Notes under the pieces: generated by a model
What the model saw: only the letters and a program-made list of their open reading frames with translations
What the model was told of the DNA's origin: nothing
Databases searched by the model: none
Position numbers and translations under genes: made by a program
DNA from: Marisa cornuarietis
Lineage: Eukaryota; Mollusca; Gastropoda; Architaenioglossa; Ampullariidae
Assembly (NCBI GenBank): GCA_004794655.1
Contig: SMMW01000123.1
Span: 605,501-669,500, forward strand
Length of the DNA: 64,000 bases
Direction of reading: 5' to 3'
Shown: positions 62,401 through 64,000 of the stretch, piece by piece
Layout of the letters: every line of letters starts with the position of its first letter
Position numbering within the stretch: the stretch's first letter is position 1

Positions 62401-64000
62401 TCCTAAGAGGTCTTTGTACCATCCGCGCTGTCCGTACTTTAACATCCTACAATGCTGCTACTAAATCTCAGAATAATTATTTACTTGCATACAGACAAAC
62501 ACCAACTTATCTCTGGGAGCCACACTGCCAGCCTTGTACTACAGGTTCATCCTCCGTCCACACTTGTGATGAGGTGAGTAGCAGGTCTGCACCCGACAGT
62601 CGCGGCTCGATGATGTTTCTCTACTCGTTGTTCTCCGTCCGACTGTCCATCGTCACCTTCTCACTCGCTCGGCCCTCCACGACTTGTAGCCCTGGCGACA
62701 CGGAAACGGAATGTTGTTCCAGACCAGTTTCTTCAGAGACTGCTTGCTCGTCCGATTCCACGATTGCTGCAGCACAGCGGGGTAAGCACCGAGATGCCAC
62801 GTGGTGATGCCGAACGAAAACCTCCCTCGTGGCCTCAGATCCCCCCTCCCCCGACCTCAGTGCGTTGGAGTGCGGAACAAGAACCAAACCACCTTTTCTG
62901 AGAACAACGACCTCTCCTACCCACCTTGGGGTCAAATGTCTACCTCTGAAAGGTAGGCCAAGTCCTGGTCAAGTGTTTCAACTTGGTCCTGAGACCACAA
63001 AGATGACGAGGAGGGGGAGGACGGTCTTTCTCTCATCGCGTAGAGGTCCGACGAGGGGAGAGACAATTACTCTCATGGTTTCCTCTGATTTTACCACACC
63101 TGGGCGACTGGCTACCACCGACCCCCTACTCCACCAATCTAAGTGATATTAAATCCTCTGGGTGTCCGGTCTAGTGGACTTTGCTCACACCTGTGTCCAG
63201 TGACACAGCTCCAACCTGTCTCCTTCATCAAAGGCTGACATTTCGCTTGGCTGCTCTCTCACCCCTCACCGCTGGTTATTATAACACCTTCTGACAACAG
63301 GTGTTAGGGACCCTCCTGTTTACCCAGGTATTTTCTGGACGAGCAGTCAAAACAAGCTTAGTTCTTAACTGTGGGGAGATTTTCATATCCGACTACAGTT
63401 ACCACAAGACACTGTCCCGTGATGCAACAAAAGAGAAACAAGAAAGGTTCGCGTACCCTTACCTAGTACAACCCTTCACTTCTTAGTCCATTCGGCACAT
63501 AGCAGGTCAAGCTTTTCGGAAGACATGGACTGGTTGATGACAAAGACATTTCTTCATTTTATGATTGTATCCTCAAACGGCCTGGAAGGTGACGGGTGAA
63601 GCGCGTACCCGCGTCCTATTGGTGACACCCATGGTGATTACCTGCGGACACTGTCCTGTGCAAATAATTCATTAGTATTATTTTAAGACTAACTGCTGTT
63701 GACTAAAATGTGTATTCTGAAAGCCGAGTACCGGAATCATTATTGTTGTTGTTGCTATGGAGATTGATATGAGGTAGTTCTGATATCAGTAGAGGAGAGC
63801 CACCACCCCTACAAAAATATATCCGTCAAGAAAGTTTTAGTCATAAAAAATAAAAAGTGTGAACACCTTTCACAACTCTTTGTTAGTTCCCTCCCCTGCT
63901 TTCAATTCGAGTGACAATTGTGCCGTGGGGGTGTTTGTGTTGGACCAGCAGACACCATGACAACCACCCCATGTTATGATTATTCTCAACTGACAGCAGG
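59457..64000. other. Right-end spacer, no gene recognised
   Basis: Several open frames of 60-130 codons occur: 59768-59992 (-), 60144-60374 (-), 61056-61445 (-), 62621-62935 (-), and 62574-62807 and 62829-63146 (+). None has a domain I know. The minus-strand frame at 60144-60374 contains a possible donor (GAGACAG/GTAATT at about 60248), so a small exon is conceivable. A 25-bp match (GAAGGTGACGATGGACAGTC...) links about 62641-62665 (-) to about 20872-20896 (+), which suggests a shared repeat. Confidence 0.35.

Noticed and set aside
62621..62935. LTR-retroelement polyprotein end
   Set aside because: The 104-codon frame lacks integrase, protease, RT or chromodomain motifs, and no LTR pair was found; only a 25-bp match elsewhere hints at a repeat.

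Overview
The window is eukaryotic DNA, most likely from a gastropod mollusc. The reasons are intron-containing genes with GT/AG junctions, a cluster of intronless rhodopsin-class receptors resembling the chemosensory receptors described in gastropods such as Aplysia, a helicase-like gene of a type I associate with molluscan genomes, and abundant tRNA-derived SINEs, LINE fragments, DNA-transposon remnants and micro/minisatellites. The species cannot be named from the sequence alone.

Layout. Bases 2-1997 (+) hold the 3' part of a three-exon P-loop/superfamily-1-helicase-like gene. Bases 2.8-7.2 kb are repeat-rich: a tandem duplication with a tRNA-derived SINE exactly at its junction, a trinucleotide microsatellite and a LINE fragment. 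Five complete intronless GPCR genes, all on the minus strand, lie at 8.3, 21.8, 30.6, 39.5 and 50.1 kb. Between them are a nearly intact 5'-truncated LINE with a 13-bp target-site duplication (15.8-17.9 kb), several decayed LINE pieces, a possible piggyBac-like N-terminal ORF and large minisatellites. At 54.5-56.9 kb (-) is a five-coding-exon beta-1,6-N-acetylglucosaminyltransferase (GCNT-like) gene. Its likely promoter and non-coding first exon lie near 58.1-58.3 kb, with two full CRE sites and a YY1 site. A 31-bp minisatellite follows (58.35-59.39 kb). The last 4.6 kb hold no gene I can recognise.

The best-resolved structure is a tandem segmental duplication. Unit A (about 30.6-38.3 kb) and unit B (about 39.5-49.6 kb) each contain a GPCR, a conserved 5' flank, a LINE fragment carrying the same premature stop, and a 23-bp satellite. 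A third GPCR (50.1 kb) starts a further, less complete unit. Comparing the two units gives natural empty sites. A THAP/SWIM-encoding DNA-transposon derivative with 2-bp AT duplications inserted only in A. A LINE with an 11-bp duplication inserted only in B, and a 177-bp hAT-type MITE with an 8-bp duplication later inserted into that LINE. The 23-bp satellite grew from about 8 to about 25 copies, and a (CA)n tract of about 113 bp exists only in A.

The five receptors are inferred to be chemosensory paralogues made by tandem duplication. Their TM1-TM2 region is almost invariant even at silent positions, which suggests gene conversion, whereas the second extracellular loop and top of TM5 vary most, as expected if ligand specificity diverges there. 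The glycosyltransferase and helicase-like genes appear to be unrelated neighbours.
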